Below, in pieces: positions 1 through 11,914 of a DNA stretch of 64,000 nt. The notes beneath the pieces are model-generated. The model searched no databases and was not told the origin of the DNA. It saw only the letters and a list, made by a program, of their open reading frames with translations. Within the stretch, counting starts at the first letter, position 1, and each line of letters opens with the position of its first letter. Source of the stretch: Amborella trichopoda (Eukaryota > Streptophyta > Magnoliopsida > Amborellales > Amborellaceae); the NCBI RefSeq assembly GCF_000471905.2, contig NW_006499897.1, forward strand, positions 5,470,932-5,534,931. The letters run 5' to 3'. The translations under genes were made by a program, and so were the position numbers.

Positions 1-640
1 AAATCGATTTTGGTTATTTGAGCATATTTCTCTATCTAAGAATCTCCTTCTATAATTTTGTAAAGAAACGTACCCAATTAGAGAGGAAGTACATGTAATA
101 ATTTTTTCCCTAAAATTTATAATCATGTGTCTATCCAAGGAAAAAATATCATGGAAAGATACATTGCTGCCCATAATTGAGTTGGAGATATTAGGGAATT
201 GATATATGAAAATTGAGTTACGTATATTGGGGAATAGATAGATAGATATTGAGTTAAAGATTTTGGGGAATATATATATTGGGGAATTGATATATGAAAA
301 TTGAGTTACATGTATTGGGGAATAGATAGATATTGAGTTGAAGTTTTTGGGGAATACATATGCATAAAATTAAGATGCTTTGAGAGATTTATGGAAACTA
401 AAATATTCCTTTTTTCATAGTTTGAATGGAAATAAATTACACGATTAAAGTAGTCATCTTCTCTTAGTTATTAGAATAGAAAATAAAATTATAGAGATAT
501 GAGAAATCAACCTCTTTTTCCTCTCTCTAGATATGTACATCCATAGGTCACATTCATTTTTAATATACTGTATAGCCAACTTCAAGCTTGCCTTCGAGCA
601 ATTTGCACCCATGCGGTGGGCGGGCGGTTCTGAACGAGAT
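1..640. other. AT-rich intergenic stretch with an 88-bp tandem duplication
   Basis: No coding signal is visible. The stretch from 196 to about 365 is a direct tandem duplication with an 88-bp period: the words gaattgatatatg and ttggggaatagatagat recur at the same offset (196 and 284). Short runs of gata and atat add to it. Otherwise I see nothing here. Confidence 0.7.
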
Positions 641-644
641 ACAA

Positions 645-820
645 ATGGGGTGAAAATGGACCCGGACCCAACCCGGGACCTAACTTCCGAACCCGATCTG
701 GGTCTGAGTATGGGTTTAGGAATTGTACCCAACGGGTCATGTTCGGGTCTAAATATTGGACACGGACACTATTTGGGTCTAGGCTTCGGTCCTTGTAAAC
801 CCAACCCAAACCCCTGATCC
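645..820. mobile_element. Possible hAT-type transposon end
   Basis: The stretch opens with ggggtgaaaatgga, which resembles the TAGGGATGAAA-type termini of Ac-like hAT elements. It continues with many CCCGACCC/GGGTCTGGGT words in both orientations, the kind of subterminal repeats hAT ends carry. I found no partner terminus and no 8-bp target duplication, so it is at best a remnant. An (AT)n run at about 842-866 separates it from the satellite. Confidence 0.35.
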
Positions 821-842
821 GAATAGTGTTATTATATAAATA

Positions 843-873
<31 letters not shown>

Positions 874-874
874 A

Positions 875-2708
875 ATGCCTCAAGCACTTCTTGCGCACAA
901 GTTTTGGGGAACGTAGGGCAAGTAGTAGGGTGTACAATTGTGCACAAGCCGCCACAATTGCGAGCAAAAAAACGACACAGTTTTCCCATGAATCCCAAAC
1001 GTTAAGCTGAGCGCGCGTGGTGCGTATGTGCACTAAACTTCGTACGGAGGGCAATTTGGTGGAACGTTTTGCGCACGTGTTTGGGGGAACATGGGGCAAA
1101 TAGTAGGTGGCACAATTTTGCACAAGCCGCCACAATTGCGAGCAAAAAAACGACACAATTTTCACATGAATCCCACACGTTGAGCTGAGCGCGCGCTGTG
1201 CGCATGTGCACTAAACTTCGTACGGAGGGCAATTTGGTGGAACATTTTGCGCACGTGTTTGGGGGAACATGGGGCAAATAGTAGGTGGCACAATTTTGCA
1301 CAAGCCGCCACATTTGAGCGCAAACAAATGACAAGGTTTTCGCGTAAATCGCACATATTGAGTTGAGTGTGCATGATGCGCATGTGCACTAAACTATGTA
1401 TGGAGGGCAATTTTGTGGAACTTCTTGTGCAATGATTTGGAGGAACGTGGGGTAAATAGTAGGGTACACAATTGTGCACAAGACGGCGCAATTGCGCATA
1501 AATAAACGGCATGGTTTTCAAGCGAATCGCACTCGTTTTGTTGAGCGAGCGCGGTACACATGTGCAATAAACTTCGTACGGAGGGAAATTTGGTGGCACT
1601 TCTTACGTACGTGTTAGGCGGAACGTGTGGCAATAGTATGGTGCACAACTGTGCACAAGGCGCCACAATTGCTTGTAAAAAAATGGCATGGTTTTCGCTG
1701 GAATCGCACTCGTTGAGTTGAGTGCAAGCGGTGCGTATGTGCACTAAACTTCGTACGAAGGGAAATTTGATGGCACTTCTTGCGCATGTGTTTGGGGGAA
1801 TGTGGGGCAAATAATAGGGTGCACAATTGTGCATAAGCTGCCACAATTGCGCGTAAAAAAACAGCATGGTTTTCACGCGAATCGCACGCGTTGAGTTGAG
1901 CGCGCGTGGTGCACTTGTGTACTAAACTTCGTACGGAGAGCAATTTGGTGGCACTTCTTGTGCTAGTGTTTGGGGAAACGTCGGGTAAATAGTAGGGTGC
2001 GCAATTGTACACATGCAAACACAATTGCGCTAAAAAAAAAACGTTTATCACGCGAATCGCACGCGATGAGTTGTGTGCGGGCGGTATGCATGTGCACTAA
2101 AATTCGTACGGAGGGCAATGGGGTAGCACTTCTTGCGCAAGGATTTGAGGGAACATGGGGTAAATACTAGGGTGCATAATTGTGCACAAGCTGCCACAAT
2201 TGCGCTGAAAAAAACATTACAGTTTTCACGTGAAACGCATGCGTTGAGTTGTGCGTATACGGTGCGCATGTACACTAATCTTCGTACGGAGGGCAATTTG
2301 GTGGCACTTCTTGTGCACGTGTTAGGGGGAACATGAGGAAAATAGTAGGGTGCACAATTTTGCACAAGCCGCTGCAATTGTGCACAAAAAAGCGACACAG
2401 TTTTGGCGCAAATCGCACCCATCGAGTTGAGCACGTGCGGTGTGCATGAGCACTATACTTCATACGAAGGGCAATTTGGTGGCACTTCTTGTCCCTCTGT
2501 TTGGTCGAATCTGCCTTAAATAGTAGGGTGCACAATTGGGCACAAGCCACCACAATTGCACACAAGAAAACGGCACGATTTTGTGCGAATGGCCTGCATT
2601 GAGTTGAGCGCGTGTTGTACGGATGTGCAATAAACTTTGTACGGAGGGCAATTTGTGGCACTTCTTGCTCACGTGTTTGGGGGAATGTGGGGCAAATAGT
2701 AGGGTGCA
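875..2708. repeat. 178-bp satellite array, about 10 tandem copies
   Basis: The word cactaaacttcgtacggag recurs at 1031, 1209, 1387, 1565, 1742, 1920, 2095, 2273, 2451 and 2628, giving periods of 178, 178, 178, 178, 177, 178, 175, 178, 178 and 177. Each unit carries a near-palindrome of consensus GTGCACAATTGTGCAC, an A-run and a CpG-rich GCGCGAATCGCACGCG-like block, much richer in CG than the flanks. Copies differ by scattered substitutions. The unit is nucleosome-sized, like many plant satellites. The open frames on its minus strand come from repeated stop-free sequence (178 is not a multiple of 3) and do not look like genes. Confidence 0.95.
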
Positions 2709-3029
2709 AAAACCATCTAATTGTTTAAGGGTGAGAACTTTGTGTTATGAAACTCAAAATTCAAATTTTTTTCTTTGGAATACAATTCTCTTGTGATTTT
2801 TAGGTGATTCCCAAAATTTTCAATAACAAAACCTTCCTAAGTTGCCCTTCTGCCCAAGGGAATAAGTGTACATATGCTCATATCAAAGCATAGTACATGC
2901 AGTCTTTCTTTTTAACTATAACACTGGGATATAAAATCTTTTATCTTTCTAATTTAAAATCATAATACCTACAGATTTCGTGCATGACTCAACTTTTCTT
3001 GCTTAGTTTTTTATATTAGAATATTTCCT
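2709..3029. other. Spacer between satellite and LINE
   Basis: AT-rich sequence with no recognisable gene, RNA or terminal repeat. It may include decayed upstream LINE sequence, but I cannot support that from translation. Confidence 0.5.
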
Positions 3030-5650
3030 CTAGCCCTTATAAAATCATTGCTAAAATTCTGGCAATAAGGCTAAAAGGAGTTCTACCTTTGATTATTTTT
3101 TGTCCTCAATCAGCATTTATTCAAGACCGCCTTATCTCGAACAGTGTATTGGTCGCATAGGGCATTCATTCTAGGGTGCTTAGCCAATTATCAGGGGTTA
3201 TTATAAAACTGGATATGGAGAAGGTTTATGATAGGGTTGAATGGGGTATTTTACTAGAAATCTTGAAACAAATGGGTTTCTCTGAAAGATGGAGAAGCTC
3301 GATATTTGGTTGTATGTCATTCGTCACTTCTCTATTCTTATCGATGGTAGCCCTAAAGGCTTTTTTGGGGTCTCTAGGGGCCTTCACCAAGGTGACCCCT
3401 TGTCTTCTATTCTCTTCACGATTTATGCTTAACATTTTAGCCTGATGTTAAAGAATATGGAGAATGTAGGTAACTTTGTGGGCTTTCAAGTTGGAGCTAA
3501 TGGCCTTAGTGTTTCTCACCTCCAATACGCCGATGACACATTGATATTTTGCCAAGCAAATGCTGATCAGGTATCTAATATTGCTCGCTTTTTAAACTAT
3601 TGTGAAGTAGCAATGGGGCTCAAGGTTAATTTCAATAAGACCTCTCTTATTGGTATTAACTGTAAAGAGGAGTTGGTGAAGGAACTTGCTGATGCTTTTG
3701 GGGTGTAAAGTCGGCTCTTTTTCTTTTATTTATTTGGGAATTCCTATTTCAGTTGGGAGGGCATCTATCTCTGTATGGGATTATGTGTTGCATAGAGTCG
3801 AAGTAAAACTGGATATATGGAAACCAAAATACTTGTCGTCGGGAGGAGGAGGAAGAGTAACTTTTTTACAGTCATGCTTGGCAAATTTACCTATCTACCA
3901 AATATCTGTTATGGAGATGCCGACCTCTTTAGTAAAAAAAATAGAGAAGATGATGAGAGATTTTATGTGGGGATGTTGAGAATAAGAAATTTCATTTTAT
4001 GTGATGGGATAGAGTCTGCACACCTAAAAATGAAGGTGACCTAGGCATTAGAAGAGTGGGGTTGGTTAACCAAGCTCTGTTATCCAAATAGTGGTGGCGT
4101 AGTACCCTTAGAGGTCATCTATGGTTCCAAATCCTTGCTCACAAATATGGAATGGATAGGCTTGGGGTTTAGATTGGGGGTGCGTTAAGGAGATGCCTCT
4201 TATATGGGTATTCCCGGATGTGTTTGACAAAATAACACAGCCTGATGCCAAGATTTCTGAGTTGGTTGAATTTAGGGAAGATGGAGTGGTATGGAATATT
4301 AATTTGAGCTACAACAGGATAAATGAAACAACTATTTCTATCTACTCTGCCCTCATGGAATTGCTCAATAAGGTTGTTATTCATAGGGGAGTGGAGGGTG
4401 AGGTAGTCTGGGGTATTGATTCTGATGGTCTATTCTTAGTTAAGTCTCTCTACGGACTTCTCTTTCATGACCTGATTAGGTGGTCTTTACTCCATGTGGC
4501 CACGTTTTAGAAGTGGCCTATCCCTCATAAAGTCCAGGTATTTCTTTGGTTGGCTGCTCAAAATAAGTCTTTGACTAAGGATAATTTTATCAAGAGAAGT
4601 AGGATCCTCCCAAATATATGTTTGATATGCAAGGAGGATGGTGAACCAAGGGCCCATCTCTTTATACATTGTTCTGTGGCAACAAGGATTTGGTCATGGT
4701 TCATGGCTCGAGTGGGGGTTTCCTAGGCAATGCCTCAAAGTGTGCTTAGTGTGGCTACCAACTTTAATTTTCCTCATCTCCCAAAAGTTGGAACAAAGGT
4801 GTGCCAGATTACCTTAGCTGTAATTTTATGGGAGGTTTGTAAAGAGAACATAAAGATTACCTTAGTTGTAATCTTATGGGAGGTTTGGAAAGAGAAGAAC
4901 ATAAGAACCCTTGAGGGGGCCCGGTCTACCATTTGATAGACTTCTCAACATAATCAAGCATACCACTTGGTGCTGGTTGTCCCTTGTACCTAAGGGCCTG
5001 GAGTAGATGTATCTATGAACTTCGATAATCTTTATCGTTTCTTATACCTAAGGGCCTGGAGTAGATGTATCTATGAACTTTGATAATCTTTATCGTTTGA
5101 ATTTTACGAGGTGTTGACCGAAATCATATCGGACTCCACTGCCCCTGGGTAACTTAAAGCTCAACTTTGACCGTAGCTCCTCGGTTAATCCTGGGCTGGC
5201 TGGGTTTGGTGGGGTGTGACTGTAGCTCCTCGGTTAATCCTCGGCTGGCTGGGTTTGGTGGGGTGGTGCGGGATTCGAATGGGAAGGTTATCTTCTCCTT
5301 TGATGGGCCAGCTGGGGATACAACTGCTAACGACGCTAACTTCAGCCCTTTTGGAGGGATTGAAAATTTTTAAGGCTAAAAACTTGGGTTTCTTGCCCTT
5401 CTTGAGGGAATGAAGATTTTTAAGGCTAAAAACATGGGGTCGGCTTTGGTGGTTGAAGGTGACTTACAACATGTGATTAAGACCATGATTAGCTAGTGCA
5501 AGAGAGAGATGAGGATCCCTTGGTAACTGAGATCGTTATGGATGCAAATCTTTAACGTCCGATAATCTCCTAATATCTTTTGCCCATGTAATCCTTTCGT
5601 TGTAATCTCCTTTCATTTCAATAAACCTTAGTTAACATTGGTCAAAAAAT
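3030..5650 (+). mobile_element. 5'-truncated, frameshifted L1-type LINE (RT, zf-RVT, RNase H remnants)
   Basis: Plus-strand translations in shifting frames give, in order: reverse-transcriptase blocks with SAFIQDRLISNSVLVA (about 3110-3160), LDMEKVYDRVEW (3205-3245), HLQYADDTLIF with an intact YADD (about 3520-3555), YLGIPISVGRA (3735-3770) and GGGGRVTFLQSCLANLP (3840-3890); a zinc-binding RT-associated segment (VQVFLWLAAQNKSLT to PRAHLFIHC, 4530-4680); and an RNase H-like start (VNPRLAGFGGVVRDSNG, about 5240-5290). The endonuclease and ORF1 are missing. The likely 3' end is an aataaacctt...tcaaaaaataa tail near 5650. Frameshifts and stops make it a dead copy. I could not identify a target-site duplication. 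Confidence 0.88.
4806..5440. repeat. Four separate short tandem duplications within the LINE
   Basis: Adjacent direct duplications start at 4806 (period 48, agattacctta), 4987 (period 58, tacctaagggcctggag), 5173 (period 49, gtagctcctcggttaat) and 5354 (period 50, gaggga...taaggctaaaaac). Each is a two-copy duplication with few mismatches, so these are four independent events within about 630 bp. The neighbouring RT-coding part of the same LINE shows none. Confidence 0.9.
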
Positions 5651-6251
5651 AATATTCTTCCATTGGCTCTTAGGGTAAATGTCATCAATTTCGCAAACAG
5701 CTCTTTTTATTATGTTGCTATTTGTCTTCCCCACATTGCATACCTACGTGCATCACACATAAATCTACTAATCCTGCATAAAACACGTTTGATCTTTGTC
5801 ACGTATCAAACAAACAATAGATGTTTCATGTTCAAAGGTGTAAAAGTACTAGCAAATTTTTGGGCTATAATCAAGATTTCATCATTCTTCTCTCCACTAG
5901 ATCAAAAAAGTGGAGAAAAAAAAAAAAAATAGGCCAAGCCTTCATGCAATATAACGCGCAAAGACTGGCCTCAGCATAAACAAAGGCAGTACTGCTATCA
6001 TGCGTTCTTGCAAAACCATATCCTTTTTGTTTCCTTCTCCACTCTGAATTGATGGAAATAACGAAACTAGGAGATCCTTTTGGGCATTTAGGTTTCCATG
6101 TTAGTGTCCAACTACTAGGTCGAGAAGCCCAACCCCAACAAGAATGTTGTAGTTTTCGCTTTTTTCAACAAGTTATATTAGAATATTGTTCAGTCTAATA
6201 ACTTACCACGATTTGTTGAGAAGGCGGAACTCAACAAAAAGGGCCCATGGA

Positions 6252-6289
<38 letters not shown>

Positions 6290-6805
6290 TATTCACGCAG
6301 ACATCCTCTAGATGCATTATATAAAGACAAAAAACATAAAGCTGATGACGGTGGAATCCACAAGGCACTTACATTTGCCAATATCGAAAAAGGGAAGAAA
6401 CTGCAACAAATATATATAAAGCTGCATGTATAAGGAAACTGCAGATAAAAGTTGATTCCTACATTGGAAAGGGGCGGAGGCAGAGTGCGGGATATGCTGG
6501 AAGGAAGGGGAAAAGGTCTGCAAACATATGCGCTCAATGTGTGATATATCCATCATGGTATCAGTGAAGACTAGAACTCAGAAGAAATCGCTTTCCCATC
6601 CTGCCATAGTGACCGAAATTATAACCATTAATTTCGTGAAGGAATGAAAAAGATTCATTCTGGATGTGTTAATGGAGTAAATTATATTTCCAGTCCAAAC
6701 TCATTACAGGAAAAAACTCAAGAAATAAAACTATGGAAATCAAATTTACCTGCAAGGCTTCATATGGTGATAAATGAGGAGCGGCAGAAAATGGAACTGC
6801 CAAGC
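5651..6805. other. 3' flank/3' UTR side of GlcNAc1pUT
   Basis: This lies downstream of the GlcNAc1pUT stop (the gene is on the minus strand). It contains a poly-A run at about 5918-5930 and a compound (GT)n(GA)n microsatellite at 6252-6289. No other gene is visible. The transcript end cannot be fixed from sequence alone. Confidence 0.5.
6252..6289. repeat. (GT)n(GA)n compound microsatellite
   Basis: An uninterrupted GT run passes directly into a GA run. It lies roughly 520 bp past the GlcNAc1pUT stop and may be within its 3' UTR. Confidence 0.95.
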
Positions 6806-9800
6806 TCAATATGTAATTTCACATGGTGCATGAAATGTTCTTGCCCGACATATCGCTTCGAGATTTTCTCCAGCATATGAAAGAAGAGGCGAAATTTCCA
6901 CTCCTGAAATCCCCATGGAAATGAAGACTACCCAATCATTTCAAAATATCATTCAACTTTAGTACCTATTGAGACCAAGAAAATCCCAATAATTTATAAT
7001 ATAATCTGATGGTGAAAAGGTGCGATTTGGTTGTGATCCAATACAGATCAAGAAAGCCCAAACAATCTCTAATGAGATTTGGGATAAGGATCTCATCACT
7101 TGGGGTGACACAGTGTTCACCACCTGCCAAGAACCATCCGAATGATCTTCCCCCCGTCCCCCAAACTTTGTAAATCATCTCATTTCATGCCAGTGGACAA
7201 TCCCAAAATAAATAAATAACCTACAAATTGGTTTTTTAAAGAAAGAAAAACACCGTGAAAACCACATTTATGGCAGTGATTTGGGTGGACAGCCCATCGC
7301 GTAGGTGCACGACGAAATCCGTATCCCAACATTTGATGATAATTCGCATAAAGACTGAGAGTCTACGACAACCCTAATAGCTTATATTATAATATCTGAT
7401 TATAATTCCCATAAAGGCTGAGAATACCCAAATAATTTTTGATATATCATTTGACTAGAATCCCCATAGAGACCAGAAGAACCAACTAAATGTACAGTTA
7501 ATTACTAAAGAAGAGAAAAAAGACAACCAAATTATATCATTTGATTGTAGTCCCTATACAGACAATACAATCAATTTTATTTCCACCATGGCATTTGACT
7601 CTAGAGCACATTCATTGTCCAAATTATTTATATTTAATTTAGTTTTAGCCCGTGGAGACCAAGATAACCCAAATAGTTTCTCAATCCCATCAAAAAAGTT
7701 ACCAGTTGCATATAGGGGCACAGAATGTGTCAGAAATCCGCCAGCAGCAACAACCCATCGTGTGTGTAGACGTAGGACAAGCAGTCGAGCGCTATCTGGA
7801 GTGTCATAACTCGATCCATTAGCATTCTTAACTGGCGCAAACTCCTCTTCACGTACAGCCTAGTGCAACCAAATTTATATATGAAAATAAAAAAGGTAAG
7901 ACGATCCAAATTCCTATTGGCAATCTAACAAAAGCATACATATGCAAAGAAACACGAACCTCAAAGAGGGCAGTTGAAGGAGAATAAGCAAATGCATCAA
8001 ATATGAACTGTTCTAACTTTAAGCCAGTGGTATGTCCATGAATTGAAGGGATTTTCTTCTCAGCCAGGTGATAACTGCATTGTCAAGACACTTTTCAGGT
8101 GTCAAAGAATCAGCCATTAATAAATCCTTTTAAGCTTAACTCTAGCAAGCAAATTATAGAACTTTTGCTTCTTTAATTTCCTTTATGAGAAAACCATAGA
8201 AATAACTCTAGATATTTTGGAAACGCACGTCTACAACTTAAATAACTATCAGAAGAACAATACTTGGAAAAAGAGCTCCAAAGAACAAACTCTAGATCTA
8301 AATATTTCGCATATAATAGTTAGAATGATCTATCCAAAGTTCATGAAAAGCTATGCAAGTGAACCAAATGTAAACCCTGAACGCTCAACACTTTTTCCAT
8401 CAGAAGAGAAAAAATTGAAACCCTGAATACTAACATGCTGTCCTTTTCTAGTCCATTTGCAACTTGGTTCAAAAAGTCCAGAGTAAACATATGCAGGCAC
8501 ACCTGAAAGAAGACACAAAACACATGCAAAAGTTACTTAATGCCAATTCACAGTGTGTAACCATAGAGGATGAAACTCAATACTGTTATGGAGAGTGGAC
8601 CAATATATGTTAGGCAACAGAATATCGAATTGAAAATGATATGCAACATTATAGACGAAAGAGAATAAGATGCAACACCCAGAAGTAGATACCAGTAAAC
8701 AAAATATAAAAGATAAAATATAATATATTGGTTCTATCAATATATTCATATTCATCAACGTTTATAAGCATCCTTCGATTATGGAGTATTGGCCACTGGT
8801 AACATAAAATATATATCTAGGAAACATAATATGGTACTTCTGAATGTAACATTTATTATAATAGACATATTAAACATTCTATATACTACATAAAACAATC
8901 CATAACCTCCCTCCCTCTTAAAATGCAAAGCCCTCTAAGTGTATCTTAGTCCCCTTGCAGCAAAAATTAATTCAGTTGGGTCTACATTACATGAATTTTT
9001 CTGTATGGGTGTCATGCCCATGTCAAACATATTGACGTGCATAGAGATGTAGATTCTTTTGGATTCTTCCTTTTGTTATTAACCATTGATGACATCATTT
9101 TAGAAACATGATCTTTTATGTTTTGAGTAGGCACATGAATTTTGAAATATTTATGAATTCAGCCAATTAAGGTAGAAAATATTTCTGTGCTACTCATCAT
9201 GAAATTTTGATGTTAGTAGAACATTGTTGGATTTGATCGTCTCTTCATAATATAGTCATGTGAATCCTCCTCATCATGCAATGAGGAAACCAATACACCT
9301 GACCTGTATCAGACTGACACATGTACCCATGTCCATGCAGCATTGGCTTGGGTATAGAGAGTATTCTCTTCCCCAAATTGGATTCATCAATTCTAATCAT
9401 CAGAGCCATTTCTGTTAATGTGCAAATAATTGTGAATGTAAAACATTTAAAGCCTTTTATTCATCAAAAACTAACCAAATGGGAAGTTGCAGAATCGATC
9501 TAATACAAAACCAAGCTGATTGTACTCATGATGAACTAGTTCGGTAAAACCCCAAATCAGATGAACTACTAGTATTGAAAATTAGGAGTATTTTGAGAAA
9601 GGTTACATTGAGAAAGCAATATCTATGTACCTATATACTAATTGAAGAAAATATCAAAAGTTTGTATGCCTCAATCTCTAGGATGAGTAATTAAGAAATC
9701 GCAGAGTCCAATTTGGACTTGGGCGAGATACTCAGATCAGCAGCCAGCCAGTTTCTAACTTGCTAGGGAGCCTACTTTAGGCCAAATCGTTCGAGTCCCA

Positions 9801-11868
9801 ACAATGACTAGGGTGATTTTGTGATATTTTCTTCAATTAGCATACAATTACATAAATATACCTTTCTCAATGTAACCTTCCTCAAAATACTCCCAACTTT
9901 CAATACTTAGTAATTTGTCTGATTTGTGGCCTTACTGAACTAGTTCATCATGAATGCAATCAGCTTGGTTTTGTTGTAAATAGATTTTGCAACTTCCCAT
10001 TTGGTTACTCTTTGATGAATATAAGGTTTTAAATGCTTTACATTTACAAATATTTGCACATTAAAAAAAAATGGCTATGATGATTGGTATTGGACCTTGT
10101 TCTTGTCACTGAGAACTCCAATCACCTTGAAAATTGGTCCTTAACCATATTTTGCTATCCTCGATTGAATCCAAATCATAGATTCAAATAAACAATAACA
10201 AAATTCAAAATCTCAGGTATGCGAGATTTGTAATATTGCAATAGAGTCTGGCCAACCCCCTTCTCTTGCTTGTTTTTCATGACCCTCTTGAGTAACCCTG
10301 AAAATTTGTCCTTGGGCCTATTTCTGTGGTCTGTATGGAATATGAAGCTTAGTTTTTGCAACAAAACACTAAAATTTTTGGATTTGCAAGACTTGAACTA
10401 TCAAAACAGGCTTTGGTTGAATATTTCAAGAGCTATGGATCAACTAGATCCAAAATCAAATGAAAATTCTAGTTTTTATGATTTTTCCTTATTTTTTATT
10501 TCCTGATTTTGCCCATCTTTCAGGTTTTTTTGAGCTTTCTTATTCAACTCAAGAAGGACTGGGTAAGTCAACTAGGGACTAATCGGAGCTGATTCGCTCT
10601 AGGCACTCACCAATTCTCCAAGTGATTCTGTAATTTAAACACTATCTCAGCATAATATATCATACTAGTATGAAAATAAAATAATGCTGGATTTTTAAGA
10701 GCTAAAGGACAACACCATCACCAATGGGCATTTTGAGACTATACATTACTCCAACAAAAACGAAGTCGTCCAGTCCCCTGATTGATAGCACAAGCCATTG
10801 ATTGGTCTAGTTCACTGTATTCAACAACTGATAGAGGCCCACCTTTGCCCCGCTGAACAAACACGCCAACCTTTTCTTGTGGATAAGCCTGTCTCAAAAG
10901 AAGGAAAAGATTCATTAGAGATCAAAATTCTTTATGATTACTATCATTTATAAATGTAAAAGAAAACTTCCTTTCTAGTAGAGTACTTCAAAGCTTATAG
11001 CATACCGCACTACAAACACCATTGCTTTAATACTCGATGAATCAACTCAAAACTTGCAGACTTGATTCAGCAACCGAATGAGTCTCATGGTTTCTAAAAA
11101 GACTTGCCCGAGTAAAATCATTATTTGTCGTTTTTCTCAATATACTCACTGAGTCTTATGGTGGCTTCACTGAGTCAAGTCAATTGGATTCCACCTTGGC
11201 ACCAGGCTGAGCCCCAAGGTGACTCAGAGCTTTAAATCATCGACAGAGATACATCAAAGCAGTATTAAAAAATGCAAATTGAAATACCTTTCAGTGAAAG
11301 AGTATCGGCAAGGCCTCACCACCACCACACACTAACAACCCCATACAAGCAACTCTATTGTATCCACATTGGCTTCTTGTAATTGCCAAAAGCTACACTA
11401 ACCTAGTTTCCACCGCCATCGCCCCCAACTATCAGTGCATATTGTCGATTAAGGAAAGTTAGGAAAAATTACTAAAACAGTGCCAAAAGGAGAAAACACA
11501 CTTTCGAAGCTGAAACAATCTGGAAAAATACATGAAAGATGCAAAGAAAATGTTTCTGAAAAATTAGAGAAACACGTAGAAACCATCAAAAGTTACATAT
11601 ACTAACATTTTTAAATAAGGGCTTTTCAAATATAAGGGCCACTGTTGCTAAAATTTTGAAAAATGACACCCATTAATTCTGTTTGGACATAAATATGTTT
11701 TGTAAGTTGTAACAGACATTTTGTGCAACCTGTAAGACCGTTTTTACAACCCACCCATGTCTTCATAAATTCTAATGGGTTGGTCCATTACCTATATCAT
11801 GGGTTTATTTTCACATAAACGCTGTTCTTTTGATCCTTTGTTGAGAGAGAGGAAGAGATTCAGTAACT

Positions 11869-11914
<46 letters not shown>

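Noticed and set aside
582..2709. Overlapping minus-strand open frames of 110-160 codons
   Set aside because: They follow the 178-bp satellite unit and change frame with it. No domain, no splice structure, and the same peptides recur because the DNA repeats.
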